Source of the DNA: Betaproteobacteria bacterium
GTDB taxonomy: Bacteria > Pseudomonadota > Gammaproteobacteria > Burkholderiales > SG8-41
DNA: 5,338 nt
Direction: 5' to 3'
NCBI GenBank assembly: GCA_021732805.1
Contig: JAKFUJ010000022.1
Location: 1-5,338, forward strand
Shown in pieces: positions 1-5,338 of this stretch (positions are counted from its first letter, which is position 1; every line of letters begins with the position of its first letter). The position numbers were made by a program, and so were the translations under genes. The notes below the pieces were generated by a model, which saw only the letters and a program-made list of their open reading frames with translations, had not been told where the DNA came from and did no database searches.

Positions 1-1695
1 ATACTCGGCGTCGATGGGGCTGCAGCGACACCGCAATGGATGGTGCGGCGGTTGCAGCGCAGCGGCATCCGCAGTATCAGTGCGATAGTCGATGTCACCA
101 ATTACGTGTTGCTGGAGATGGGGCAGCCGCTGCATGCGTTTGATGTGGAAAAATTACCAGGCTGCATCCATGTGCGACGTGCGCGAGCCGGCGAATCACT
201 GGCATTGCTCAACGGCACAACGCTGAAGCTGGCTCCGGAATATCTGGTCATCGCCGACGAGAGGCAACCGCAGGCGCTGGCCGGCATCATGGGCGGTGAA
301 AACAGTGGCGTTACCGGGGCAACCCGTGACGTGGTGCTGGAAAGCGCGTTTTTTACGCCTGATGTGATCGCCGGCAAGACGCGTGTGCTGGGTTTCGGTT
401 CAGATTCGGCTTATCGTTTTGAGCGCGGGGTGGATTTTGCCGGTGCGCGTGCAGCTCAGGAGCGCGCGACACAACTTATTGTCGAGATCTGTGGCGGCCA
501 GGCCGGCCCCGTGGTTGAAACACAGGGGCAACTGCCTGCACGCAACAAAGTGCAACTGCGCCTGGCGCGTGTCGTCCGGCTGCTCGGGTTCACAGTCGAT
601 GCGCCGCTGGCCAAATCCATACTGGAGCGTCTGGGATGCCAGCCCCGTATGATCGGTGATGTCATTGAAGCGATCCCTCCGAGTTACCGGTTCGACATCT
701 CGATTGAAGAAGACCTGATCGAGGAGCTCGCGCGCATTCATGGCTATAACAACATTCCCGATGTTTTGCCCGATGCACGTTCGACGCTGCTGCCGGTTGT
801 CGAGAAGCGCCGCAGTCCTGGCGCAATCCGACGCCTGCTCGCCAGCCTCGATTATCAGGAGGCAGTGACCTACAGTTTTGTCGATCGCAACTGGGAGGAG
901 GATTTCAGCGCCAACACAGAACCAATGGCGCTGGCGAATCCGATTGCCAGCCAGATGAGCGTTATGCGTTCCAGCCTGATTGGCGGGTTGATTAACGCTG
1001 TTGCTTTTAATGCAAGCCGCAAACAGTCGAGAGTGCGATTGTTTGAAGTCGGGCGCTGCTTTTTGAGCGGTCCAGACCATCCGCAACCGTGGCGGGTCGG
1101 CGTCGCTGCATTTGGTGAAGCGGAGCCCCAGCAATGGGGGCGCAAGGCGCGCATGGTTGATTATTTTGACGTCAAAGCCGACCTTGAGACGTTGCTGGCG
1201 CCGGCAGCTGCATCTTTTGAGCCGGGTGCTCACCCTGCCTTGCATCCGGGAAAGTCAGCGGTTGTCAGGATTAATGGCGCGAACGTCGGTTGGATCGGTG
1301 AATTGCATCCGCGCTGGCAGCGGAAGTATGATTTGCCGTCGGCTCCGGTGTTGTTTGAAATCGACCTGGGCGCTGCAGAGCAGCGGGAGTTGCCGGCTTA
1401 CAGGGAAATTTCCAAGTATCCGGCCATACGACGTGATCTGGCGGCGGAGTTTGACGAGCACATCCGTTATGCGGACATCAATGACGAGCTGAAGCGCGCC
1501 GGACCGGGCATTTTGCGAGACGTTACGGTATTTGATTTATACCGTGGCGAAGGGGTCCAAAAAGGGAAAAAAAGTCTTGCATTCAGTGTGTTATTGCAGG
1601 ATACTGATAAAACCTTGACGGATGCAGAAGCCGAGAAAGCCATGACTGAACTGCGCCGGATTCTGCAACAAAAGTTTAATGCGAAGCTTCGTTGA
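1..1695 (+). CDS. pheT: Phenylalanyl-tRNA synthetase beta subunit, 5'-truncated by window edge
   Basis: This is the beta chain of the cytoplasmic alpha2-beta2 enzyme that charges tRNA-Phe, and it carries the editing site. The frame is open from base 1, and residues before the first ATG (base 40) already match PheT, so the gene enters from the left. The visible 564 residues are roughly the C-terminal 70% of a protein usually near 790 aa; the N-terminal OB-fold tRNA-binding domain is outside. Domains in order, numbered from base 1: B3/B4 editing domain (about 1-165, with VDVTNYVLLEMGQPLHAFD, GIMGG and SDSAYRFERGVD); B5 domain (about 183-253, ending EEDLIEELARIHGYNNIP); catalytic-like core; C-terminal ferredoxin-like anticodon-binding domain (about the last 95 residues, with KYPAIRRDLA and ending in KFNAKLR). 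Nothing looks broken. ihfA follows 11 bp after the stop, the usual pheST-ihfA operon. Confidence 0.97.
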   Translation: MLGVDGAAATPQWMVRRLQRSGIRSISAIVDVTNYVLLEMGQPLHAFDVEKLPGCIHVRRARAGESLALLNGTTLKLAPEYLVIADERQPQALAGIMGGENSGVTGATRDVVLESAFFTPDVIAGKTRVLGFGSDSAYRFERGVDFAGARAAQERATQLIVEICGGQAGPVVETQGQLPARNKVQLRLARVVRLLGFTVDAPLAKSILERLGCQPRMIGDVIEAIPPSYRFDISIEEDLIEELARIHGYNNIPDVLPDARSTLLPVVEKRRSPGAIRRLLASLDYQEAVTYSFVDRNWEEDFSANTEPMALANPIASQMSVMRSSLIGGLINAVAFNASRKQSRVRLFEVGRCFLSGPDHPQPWRVGVAAFGEAEPQQWGRKARMVDYFDVKADLETLLAPAAASFEPGAHPALHPGKSAVVRINGANVGWIGELHPRWQRKYDLPSAPVLFEIDLGAAEQRELPAYREISKYPAIRRDLAAEFDEHIRYADINDELKRAGPGILRDVTVFDLYRGEGVQKGKKSLAFSVLLQDTDKTLTDAEAEKAMTELRRILQQKFNAKLR

Positions 1696-1706
1696 GAGGG
1701 GACTAC

Positions 1707-2015
1707 ATGACGTTAACCAAAGCGGAACTTGCCGATCTCCTGTTCGAGAAGGTGGGTTTCAACAAGCGCGAAGCCAAGGACATGGTGGAGTCCTTCTTCG
1801 ACGAAGTTCGTCACGCGCTGGAAAATGGCCGGGGAGTCAAACTTTCCGGATTCGGCAATTTCCAGCTTCGCGACAAACCGCAGCGGCCCGGCCGCAATCC
1901 GAAAACCGGGGAAGAAATCCCGATTTCTGCGCGCCGCGTTGTGACGTTCCACGCATCACAAAAATTAAAATCGATGGTGGAACAGCATTTCCATGGAAGC
2001 CAGCGGAAGCCATAA
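1707..2015 (+). CDS. ihfA: Integration host factor subunit alpha
   Basis: IhfA pairs with IhfB to form a nucleoid protein that binds specific sites in the minor groove and bends DNA sharply. It serves transcription, replication and site-specific recombination by many phages and islands. The 102-aa product is near the usual length of about 100 aa. It shows the N-terminal helical dimerisation body (residues 1-45), the KLSGFGNF turn (45-52) and the beta-arm motif RPGRNPKTGE (60-69), with the intercalating proline at residue 65 as in E. coli IhfA. I chose the ATG at 1707 because a GAGGGG Shine-Dalgarno lies 5 nt upstream and the protein then begins MTLTKAEL, as in the family; a TTG at 1692 in the same frame overlaps the pheT stop and adds five non-conserved residues. 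It is probably co-transcribed with pheT and the overlapping MerR gene. IHF may also assist recombination of the adjacent element (inference). Confidence 0.97.
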   Translation: MTLTKAELADLLFEKVGFNKREAKDMVESFFDEVRHALENGRGVKLSGFGNFQLRDKPQRPGRNPKTGEEIPISARRVVTFHASQKLKSMVEQHFHGSQRKP

Positions 2016-2376
2016 ACCCCAGCTTCCACCGATCCCGGCAAAACGTTATTTCACGATCGGTGAAGTGAGCGAGCTGTGCGGCGTGAAGCCGCACGTTTTG
2101 CGTTATTGGGAGCAGGAGTTTACACAACTGCGCCCGGTCAAGCGCCGTGGCAACCGGCGCTATTACCAGCACCACGAAGTCCTGCTGATTCGCCGTATAC
2201 GCGAACTCCTCTATGATCAGGGCTTCACCATCAGCGGTGCTCGCAACCGCCTGGAAGAAATCGCCAACGAGCCTTCACGCACGGTAAGGACGCAATCTTC
2301 CGTGCAAACGGCCAATCCGGCACTTGCGCAACTGCGGCAGGAACTCAAAAGCGTCATAGATCAACTGCGCATCTGA
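1993..2376 (+). CDS. MerR-family transcriptional regulator (ihfA-linked type)
   Basis: This 127-aa protein has a MerR-type winged helix-turn-helix at about residues 18-86: YFTIGEVSELCGVKPHVLRY, then WEQEF, the wing motif RRGNRRYY, and a second HTH region containing LLIRRIRELL and GFTISGARNRL. The tail is short; residues 108-127 could form a small coiled coil for dimerisation. It has no cysteine cluster and no large effector-binding domain, so it is not a metal- or drug-sensing MerR. This small protein downstream of ihfA is widely conserved in beta- and gammaproteobacteria, and I know of no firm function for it. The gene overlaps the ihfA 3' end by 23 bp, suggesting translational coupling; a GGTGG run at 1976-1980 is a possible, rather distant, ribosome binding site. 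The ATG at 1993 gives a typical N-terminus with a variable 17-residue leader. Confidence 0.92.
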   Translation: MEASGSHKPQLPPIPAKRYFTIGEVSELCGVKPHVLRYWEQEFTQLRPVKRRGNRRYYQHHEVLLIRRIRELLYDQGFTISGARNRLEEIANEPSRTVRTQSSVQTANPALAQLRQELKSVIDQLRI

Positions 2377-2387
2377 GCCGGTTCGTC

Positions 2388-2407
2388 GCAGCGGCAACAC
2401 CGTCTGC
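2388..2407 (+). terminator. Possible weak hairpin after the MerR gene
   Basis: GCAGCGG at 2388-2394 can pair with CCG (2400-2402) and CTGC (2404-2407), with T2403 bulged and a CAACA loop. No T-run follows, so intrinsic termination is doubtful. The structure lies where the tRNA promoter -35 element should be. It could separate the pheT-ihfA-merR transcript from the tRNA or be chance pairing in GC-rich DNA. Confidence 0.2.
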
Positions 2408-2412
2408 TGTTG

Positions 2413-2418
2413 TATAAT
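2413..2418 (+). promoter_or_regulatory. Promoter -10 element of the tRNA-Pro gene
   Basis: A perfect TATAAT sits 8 bp before the first tRNA base. The bases after it (CCCGCCCTC) form a GC-rich discriminator typical of stable-RNA promoters under stringent control. No good -35 hexamer is seen at 16-18 bp spacing. Initiation about 7 bp downstream would leave a leader of only 1-3 nt before the mature tRNA 5' end. Confidence 0.6.
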
Positions 2419-2426
2419 CCCGCCCT

Positions 2427-2505
<79 letters not shown>

Positions 2506-2534
2506 TAATTCAAGCACTTAGGAATTTCCCCCTC

Positions 2535-2562
2535 ACTCCCATAACGCATTTGCGGGAGTTTT
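2535..2562 (+). terminator. Possible intrinsic terminator downstream of tRNA-Pro
   Basis: ACTCCC (2535-2540) pairs perfectly with GGGAGT (2554-2559) across a 13-nt loop and is followed by TTT up to 2562, giving a TTTT run including the last stem base. It could end the tRNA transcript and is the only such structure before the convergent integrase gene. The stem is short and the loop large. The same GGGAGT also belongs to a tandem repeat, so recombinase binding is an alternative role. Confidence 0.35.
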
Positions 2563-2570
2563 GCGGGAGT
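2549..2570. repeat. Two perfect tandem 11-bp repeats in the att region
   Basis: TTTGCGGGAGT occurs at 2549-2559 and again, with no gap, at 2560-2570. An inverted ACTCCC at 2535-2540 adds a third, partial copy in opposite orientation. The repeats lie between the tRNA 3' end and the integrase stop codon, 7 bp from the latter. An 11-bp period places both on the same DNA face, which fits arm-type sites for the integrase or the HTH protein (inference). Confidence 0.8.
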
Positions 2571-2577
2571 TCCCAAA

Positions 2578-3729
2578 TCATGCGGCTCTCCTGCGCAATA
2601 CTGTAAGCGTAGGTGAGCTGCGCTGACTGCCCATCGTGACCTTTCCTGCCTGCGCGATCAGGTGCTCGATTTCTGCCGCAGAATAATCGGTAGTGACGCT
2701 CTCCGACTTGTGGCCAAGTAGCGCTTGCCGATCCTCGAAAGACACGCCTGCGACCCGCAGCCTGCGCCCAAACGTGTGCTTGAGATCATGCACACGCAAA
2801 TGCGCAAAGCCTGAATGCGCGGGTTCATTCTTGTCCTTCTTCCACTGCGCTGCGGCGTCGACGCGCGCTCTTTTCCATGCACTGCCATTCATGTGGGTCA
2901 GCACGCGTCCTTTGTAGGGAAATACCCACAACGGATGTAAACCGCGCTGTGCCTCGATGATGGACTTGGCAACATCGTTTAATACGACAAGACGATCCAT
3001 GCGGTTTTTGACTCCCGAATGGGGGCGCCTGCCGCCAAAGTCCAGCGGTATCAGAAAAACGCTTGTCGATAACTCCGGCACCTGTATTTCCCAATCCCAG
3101 CGCAGCCTGCACACCTCCTGCTCGCGACACCCGGTATTCACCTTGTACAAGGCCATCCTAGCAAGGTGATCGGGCAGCGCCTTTAACAAATAGGCTTGCT
3201 CATCCCATGCAAGCGGGTAGGGCAGACGCCGGTTTGTTTCAGGCAACGTCGAGACGTGTGGCGCCTGCTCAAGCCATGTCATCTCGTGTTCGTCACGCCA
3301 GACTGTTGCTGCAAGCCGCAAGATCCGCACGACTCGTTGTAAGGCAATGTTGATCGTGCGGTTCGATACGCCCTGTTTCTGCCGCGCCTTGATAAACGGC
3401 CTGACAGTTTCGTCATGCACGCGGCCGAGGGGCAGATCACCGATGAATGGATCGAGTTGCTTTAAGTGCATCGCGGTGTCGCTGATTGAAGGCATATCCT
3501 GGTTATCAAGCAGATATTTTGTTGCAGCTTCACGAAAGAGACGCTTGGGTCTGACGCCATAGACAGTGGCTTCTCGAATCTCGGTCAGTTTGAGTCGGAG
3601 GTAGCGTTCTGCTTCCTCTTTGTCACCAGTGCCAGTGCTTTCGCAAAGGCGACCGTATCCTTTGATGCGTTTGTCGATGTGCCAGATCCCGGTTCTTCTG
3701 CAAAGCCCCGGACTGGTGTTACGCCCCAT
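2578..3729 (-). CDS. Tyrosine recombinase/integrase of the element
   Basis: This 383-aa phage-type integrase would insert the element at tRNA-Pro and, with an accessory protein, excise it. The N-terminal 60 residues (GIWHIDKRIKGYGRLCESTG, then EEAERYL) form the arm-binding part. About 61-155 is the SAM-like core-binding domain and about 170-360 the catalytic domain. Catalytic residues seen: R202 (NTGCREQEVCRLRW), K241 (VKNRMDRLVVLN), H314 and K317 in HDLKHTFGRRL, H340 (LLGHKS) and nucleophile Y349 (TTDYS). The second arginine of the usual HxxR box is lysine here; from memory this is common in the HDLKHTFGRRLR subgroup and not a defect. The ATG at 3729 has a strong AAGGAAGGA ribosome site 7 nt upstream, so translation starts inside the preceding HTH gene. 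The 3' end faces the tRNA, the normal layout for tRNA-borne elements. Confidence 0.95.
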   Translation of the reverse strand: MGRNTSPGLCRRTGIWHIDKRIKGYGRLCESTGTGDKEEAERYLRLKLTEIREATVYGVRPKRLFREAATKYLLDNQDMPSISDTAMHLKQLDPFIGDLPLGRVHDETVRPFIKARQKQGVSNRTINIALQRVVRILRLAATVWRDEHEMTWLEQAPHVSTLPETNRRLPYPLAWDEQAYLLKALPDHLARMALYKVNTGCREQEVCRLRWDWEIQVPELSTSVFLIPLDFGGRRPHSGVKNRMDRLVVLNDVAKSIIEAQRGLHPLWVFPYKGRVLTHMNGSAWKRARVDAAAQWKKDKNEPAHSGFAHLRVHDLKHTFGRRLRVAGVSFEDRQALLGHKSESVTTDYSAAEIEHLIAQAGKVTMGSQRSSPTLTVLRRRAA

Positions 3730-3998
3730 TTTTGTATCCTTCCTTTCCGCACGGGGCGCTCGCTGCGTTTGGAATCCTCACCCAGTGCCTTGCCCTTGTC
3801 AATAACGCGCCGCCCGTGCCGCGCCATGTACTGGTCAGCCCATTGATCGAGTTCATGTCTGTCGAACGCAATGCCCTGTTTGCCGATCGGAATATTCGTG
3901 ACATGTGGGCGGACCTCGGAGTTGAAACGGTTGCGGTCCATGCCGAGGTAATCCGGCGCATCGCGGATTCTGAGAAAACGCGGCTCAACGTCGGCCAT
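3585..3998 (-). CDS. Small HTH DNA-binding protein, probable excisionase/directionality factor
   Basis: This is a 137-aa protein. Residues about 8-58 resemble an AlpA/excisionase-type winged helix: FLRIRDAPDYLGMDRNRFNS (HTH), then IPIGKQGIAFDRHELDQWAD (wing and following helix). The rest is basic and probably disordered, with GSGTSTNAS and VAFAKALALVTKRK near the end. From memory, similar proteins with a GTSTN/FAKAL tail regularly sit just upstream of this integrase subgroup. The gene overlaps the integrase by 145 bp in another frame, so residues 90-137 share DNA with the integrase N-terminus. Small DNA-binding proteins next to integrases usually direct excision or regulate int; the exact role is inferred. 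The ATG at 3998 gives the family-like N-terminus, but only a poor Shine-Dalgarno precedes it, so translation may be weak or assisted. Confidence 0.85.
   Translation of the reverse strand: MADVEPRFLRIRDAPDYLGMDRNRFNSEVRPHVTNIPIGKQGIAFDRHELDQWADQYMARHGRRVIDKGKALGEDSKRSERPVRKGRIQKWGVTPVRGFAEEPGSGTSTNASKDTVAFAKALALVTKRKQNATSDSN
3737..3745 (-). promoter_or_regulatory. Ribosome binding site of the integrase, inside the HTH gene
   Basis: On the - strand AAGGAAGGA precedes the integrase ATG with a 7-nt spacer. It supports the 3729 start, which would otherwise be doubtful because it lies within another coding region. The same bases encode residues about 85-88 of the HTH protein, so the site is constrained in two ways. 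Confidence 0.75.
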
Positions 3999-4094
3999 AA
4001 CCGGAATGACTGACGGCGGGGTTTGACCGCAGGTGGCGCTTGCCCTGGAATGGTCGCCGGTGTTGGCGTCTTCGAGGATGGCGTGCGCGCCAGG

Positions 4095-4116
4095 GCGTCG
4101 CTGGTAGCCGCGACGC
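4095..4116. repeat. Inverted repeat GCGTCGC/GCGACGC
   Basis: A perfect 7-bp inverted repeat (4095-4101 and 4110-4116) with an 8-bp spacer, TGGTAGCC. It lies about 100 bp upstream of the HTH gene on the - strand. It could be an operator or a leader hairpin; no T-run suggests a terminator. Confidence 0.55.
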
Positions 4117-4141
4117 GTATGTGCTTGGATAGTTTTCGCAG

Positions 4142-4178
4142 GGTTCGCGCATGCAACGATATTTGCGTGGCGCGAACC
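4142..4178. repeat. Long inverted repeat GGTTCGCGC...GCGCGAACC
   Basis: A perfect 9-bp inverted repeat (4142-4150 and 4170-4178) encloses a second one, GCAA/TTGC (4153-4156 and 4163-4166), with loop CGATAT. It sits 58 bp beyond the FlhC-like stop and about 145 bp before the HTH start. It could be an operator for the FlhDC-like complex or the HTH protein, or a hairpin ending the FlhC-like transcript. The - strand has no T-run after it, which favours a binding site. Confidence 0.6.
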
Positions 4179-4231
4179 TTATTGCCTGGCCTAATCCCTC
4201 AATAAACGTGGGGGGTTGGCGAGAAAATGCT

Positions 4232-4248
4232 CCCCTCAGGCGGAGGGG
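4232..4248 (-). terminator. Possible weak terminator at the FlhC-like stop codon
   Basis: On the - strand CCCCTC (4248-4243), loop CGCCT and GAGGGG (4237-4232) form a 6-bp GC-rich hairpin across the stop codon, followed after AGCA by TTTTC. The T-run is short and displaced by four bases, so termination is likely partial at most, leaving read-through into the HTH-int genes possible. Confidence 0.3.
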
Positions 4249-4868
4249 GAAGGGGTTGCTGATCCAGGCCGTCTGCTTTGCTGGGAGAGCCGGATGTTGT
4301 TGGCATTGATCGCGCAGATCGGGCAACCCTGGATATCGGGGCGCTCGGTGGTGACGACCGGATAGCTGATGAGGCATACCGGGCACTCCTTGCGCTGGAG
4401 TTCGGCGGCATCGGGGTGCGCCAGGAACCCGCAGTGGGCGAGCAGTGCGTAGGCCTGATTGATGTCCAGCCGCTTGACCGCGGTCTCGTGGTAGAGCTTC
4501 TCGGTGAGGCTCTGGTAGACGGTAAACGCGGCGAGCATCTGCCAGCCGCGATGCACCGGGACTGTAGTGATCTTGCCCATGCGTTCAAAGCACGCCAGAA
4601 AAACCGCGCATTGCACGCTCCAGGCCTCGGAGGTGTGCTTGCCGGGTATCGCGAAAAACCGGGCATTGCCCTGCATGATGGGTCCCGCGGGTGGATCCAT
4701 GCCCCGCAGTGCCCGGTAGAGGCGCTGGATCTTTTTTGTGGGAAGGTCAGTGAACCGCGCGATGATCTTGGCTCTCGTGCCCGCCATGACCAGTCCGTGT
4801 GCGAGGTGGAGGTAGGCAACTTCCCAACGGGGATCGTTGGGGTCGGCATCCTCCGGGATCGCGATCAC
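4236..4868 (-). CDS. FlhC-family transcriptional activator subunit (SetC/AcaC/SgaC-like role)
   Basis: This 210-aa protein resembles FlhC, the zinc-binding DNA-recognition subunit of the FlhD4C2 activator. The helical N-terminal part shows FTDLPTKKIQRLYRALRGMD followed by PPAG, matching the FlhC pattern LIKLYKELRGSPPPKG, and later INQAYALLAHCGFL. Four cysteines, C162-x2-C165 and C182-x2-C185, have the same spacing as the FlhC zinc site (C137, C140, C157, C160 in E. coli). A short Ser/Pro-rich tail follows. The start is GTG; its GTGA overlaps the stop of the D-like gene, and GGAG lies 7 nt upstream. Being on a mobile element beside an excisionase-like gene and integrase, it probably activates excision or transfer genes, as SetC, AcaC and SgaC do, and not flagella. 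That role is inference; a host-type flagellar regulator picked up as cargo is the alternative. Confidence 0.85.
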   Translation of the reverse strand: MIAIPEDADPNDPRWEVAYLHLAHGLVMAGTRAKIIARFTDLPTKKIQRLYRALRGMDPPAGPIMQGNARFFAIPGKHTSEAWSVQCAVFLACFERMGKITTVPVHRGWQMLAAFTVYQSLTEKLYHETAVKRLDINQAYALLAHCGFLAHPDAAELQRKECPVCLISYPVVTTERPDIQGCPICAINANNIRLSQQSRRPGSATPSPSA

Positions 4869-5338
4869 GCACGTTCTCCGCGCGTTCCTGCTACGCGTGC
4901 TGCAACGAAAGCGGTGGCGTGGTGTTTGCCGGCCTGGGCATGCAGCGCTACGCCGCGCCGGAAGGCCTGGGCTGCGAATTGCACGATGGGGCTACCCCAG
5001 CCGAAGGCGAGCCGGTCGATTTCCTCATCGCTGAGTTTGCGCAGCAGCTCCGCCTGCTCCAGCGTGATGCCGAGACGGACCAGCATGTCGAGTTTGCCGG
5101 CGATGGCTTCATTGGCAGCCAGGCGGGCGAATTTCAGGTAGCGACGATTGAGTTTGGCGACGAGCAGTTCGCTCAGGTCCTCCTGTTTCAGGCAGTCGAG
5201 CAGGCGGGTCATTTCGGGGGCGCTATGGGTCAGCTGGCCAAGACATACGGACGTGTAATCGAGGTAGGCCTCCTGATCGGCGTCGAGGCGTCCCAGCCAG
5301 TGAGCGGCGATCTGGCGATTGAGGTTCTCAAGGTCATC
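4865..5338 (-). CDS. FlhD-like activator subunit, 5' end beyond window
   Basis: The C-terminal 115 residues (ATG at 5212 to stop at 4865) resemble FlhD, the partner that helps FlhC bind DNA: LNRRYLKFARLAANEAIAGK, then LDMLVRLGITLEQA, aligns with the FlhD pattern INLSYLLLAQR...AMFRLGI. The frame does not end there. It stays open through all 42 codons to base 5338, with protein-like composition (for example AAHWLGRLDADQEAYLDYTS, then VCLGQLTHSAPE), no other start codon, and no Shine-Dalgarno before the 5212 ATG. I therefore annotate a partial gene of at least 157 aa, longer than E. coli FlhD (116 aa). A separate protein starting at 5212 remains possible. It overlaps the FlhC-like GTG by 4 bp, and the D-before-C order is that of flhDC, setDC and acaDC. 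A subunit of the same activator complex is the likely role. Confidence 0.72.
   Translation of the reverse strand, partial: DDLENLNRQIAAHWLGRLDADQEAYLDYTSVCLGQLTHSAPEMTRLLDCLKQEDLSELLVAKLNRRYLKFARLAANEAIAGKLDMLVRLGITLEQAELLRKLSDEEIDRLAFGWGSPIVQFAAQAFRRGVALHAQAGKHHATAFVAARVAGTRGERA
4876..4879 (-). promoter_or_regulatory. Ribosome binding site deciding the GTG start of the FlhC-like gene
   Basis: GGAG on the - strand ends 7 nt before the GTG at 4868. With the 4-bp GTGA overlap it supports this rare start and coupled translation of the two subunits, which would keep their amounts balanced. No in-frame ATG occurs until residue 28. Confidence 0.65.

Larger units (their letters stand above)
3999..4235 (-). 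promoter_or_regulatory. Palindrome-rich intergenic region, likely xis/int control region
   Basis: These 237 bp between the FlhC-like stop and the HTH start contain no convincing gene. They should hold the promoter of the HTH-int pair, unless that is read through from the FlhDC-like genes. I see two perfect inverted repeats but no clear sigma-70 promoter; the best - strand hexamers near 4130-4165 (TTGCAT, TATCCA) are weak and poorly spaced. A promoter that needs an activator would look like this, but absence of a consensus is weak evidence. Confidence 0.45.

Noticed and set aside
400..1245. 281-aa open frame on the - strand opposite pheT
   Set aside because: It lies wholly antisense to a clearly conserved pheT region, has no recognisable domain and is explained by GC-rich codon bias.
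1692..1706. Five-residue N-terminal extension of IhfA from a TTG start
   Set aside because: The family begins at MTLTKAEL and the Shine-Dalgarno fits the ATG at 1707.
1679..2068. 129-aa frame over ihfA in another reading frame
   Set aside because: ihfA and the MerR gene in the same span are unmistakable; this is a shadow frame.
2549..2570. Start of a CRISPR array
   Set aside because: Only two 11-bp copies with no spacer between them; CRISPR repeats are longer and separated by spacers.
2578..3729. Integrase as a degenerate pseudogene because of the HxxK box
   Set aside because: The frame is full length, the other catalytic residues are present and the ribosome site is strong; the variant appears normal for the subgroup.
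3719..4156. 145-aa - strand frame overlapping the HTH gene and the intergenic region
   Set aside because: It is rich in Arg, Ser, Thr and Ala without domain features and is a frame-shifted shadow of the HTH gene; the palindromes better explain the upstream part.
4199..4849. 216-aa - strand frame within the FlhC-like gene
   Set aside because: A shadow with high Ser/Arg/Pro content; the overlapping frame has the zinc cysteines and FlhC-like motifs.
4278..5141. 287-aa open frame on the + strand opposite the FlhC/FlhD-like genes
   Set aside because: The opposite strand holds two recognisable family members with coupled starts; this frame resembles no protein I know and runs across both.

Overview
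The window joins a conserved chromosomal operon to the end of an integrated mobile element. Bases 1-2503 carry, on the + strand, the 3' part of pheT (phenylalanyl-tRNA synthetase beta chain), then ihfA (IHF alpha), a short MerR-family regulator and a complete tRNA-Pro(GGG). This gene order is typical of beta- and gammaproteobacteria. The IhfA sequence and GC-rich codons lean towards a betaproteobacterium, but that is a judgement from sequence style and not a database result.

From the 3' end of the tRNA onward, everything reads on the - strand and looks like an integrative element (genomic island or ICE/IME) inserted at tRNA-Pro. Next to the tRNA is a 75-bp attachment region with two perfect tandem copies of an 11-bp unit. 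It is followed by a 383-aa tyrosine recombinase and a 137-aa helix-turn-helix protein, probably the excisionase/directionality factor. The coding regions of these two overlap by 145 bp. Then comes a 237-bp non-coding stretch with two perfect inverted repeats, and then a translationally coupled pair whose products resemble FlhC and FlhD. The element continues past base 5338, so its far end, second att site and cargo are not visible.

The most interesting part is the FlhD-like/FlhC-like pair. FlhDC is the flagellar master activator in enterobacteria, but the same fold has been recruited as the transfer/excision master activator of mobile elements (SetCD of SXT/R391, AcaCD of IncC plasmids, SgaCD of SGI1). 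Here the pair sits directly upstream of a probable xis-int module and is separated from it only by the palindrome-bearing region. This suggests a self-contained switch: D/C-like activator, then the xis/int promoter, then excision from tRNA-Pro. The role is inferred from family and position. The D-like reading frame is open to the edge of the window and is probably longer than classical FlhD.
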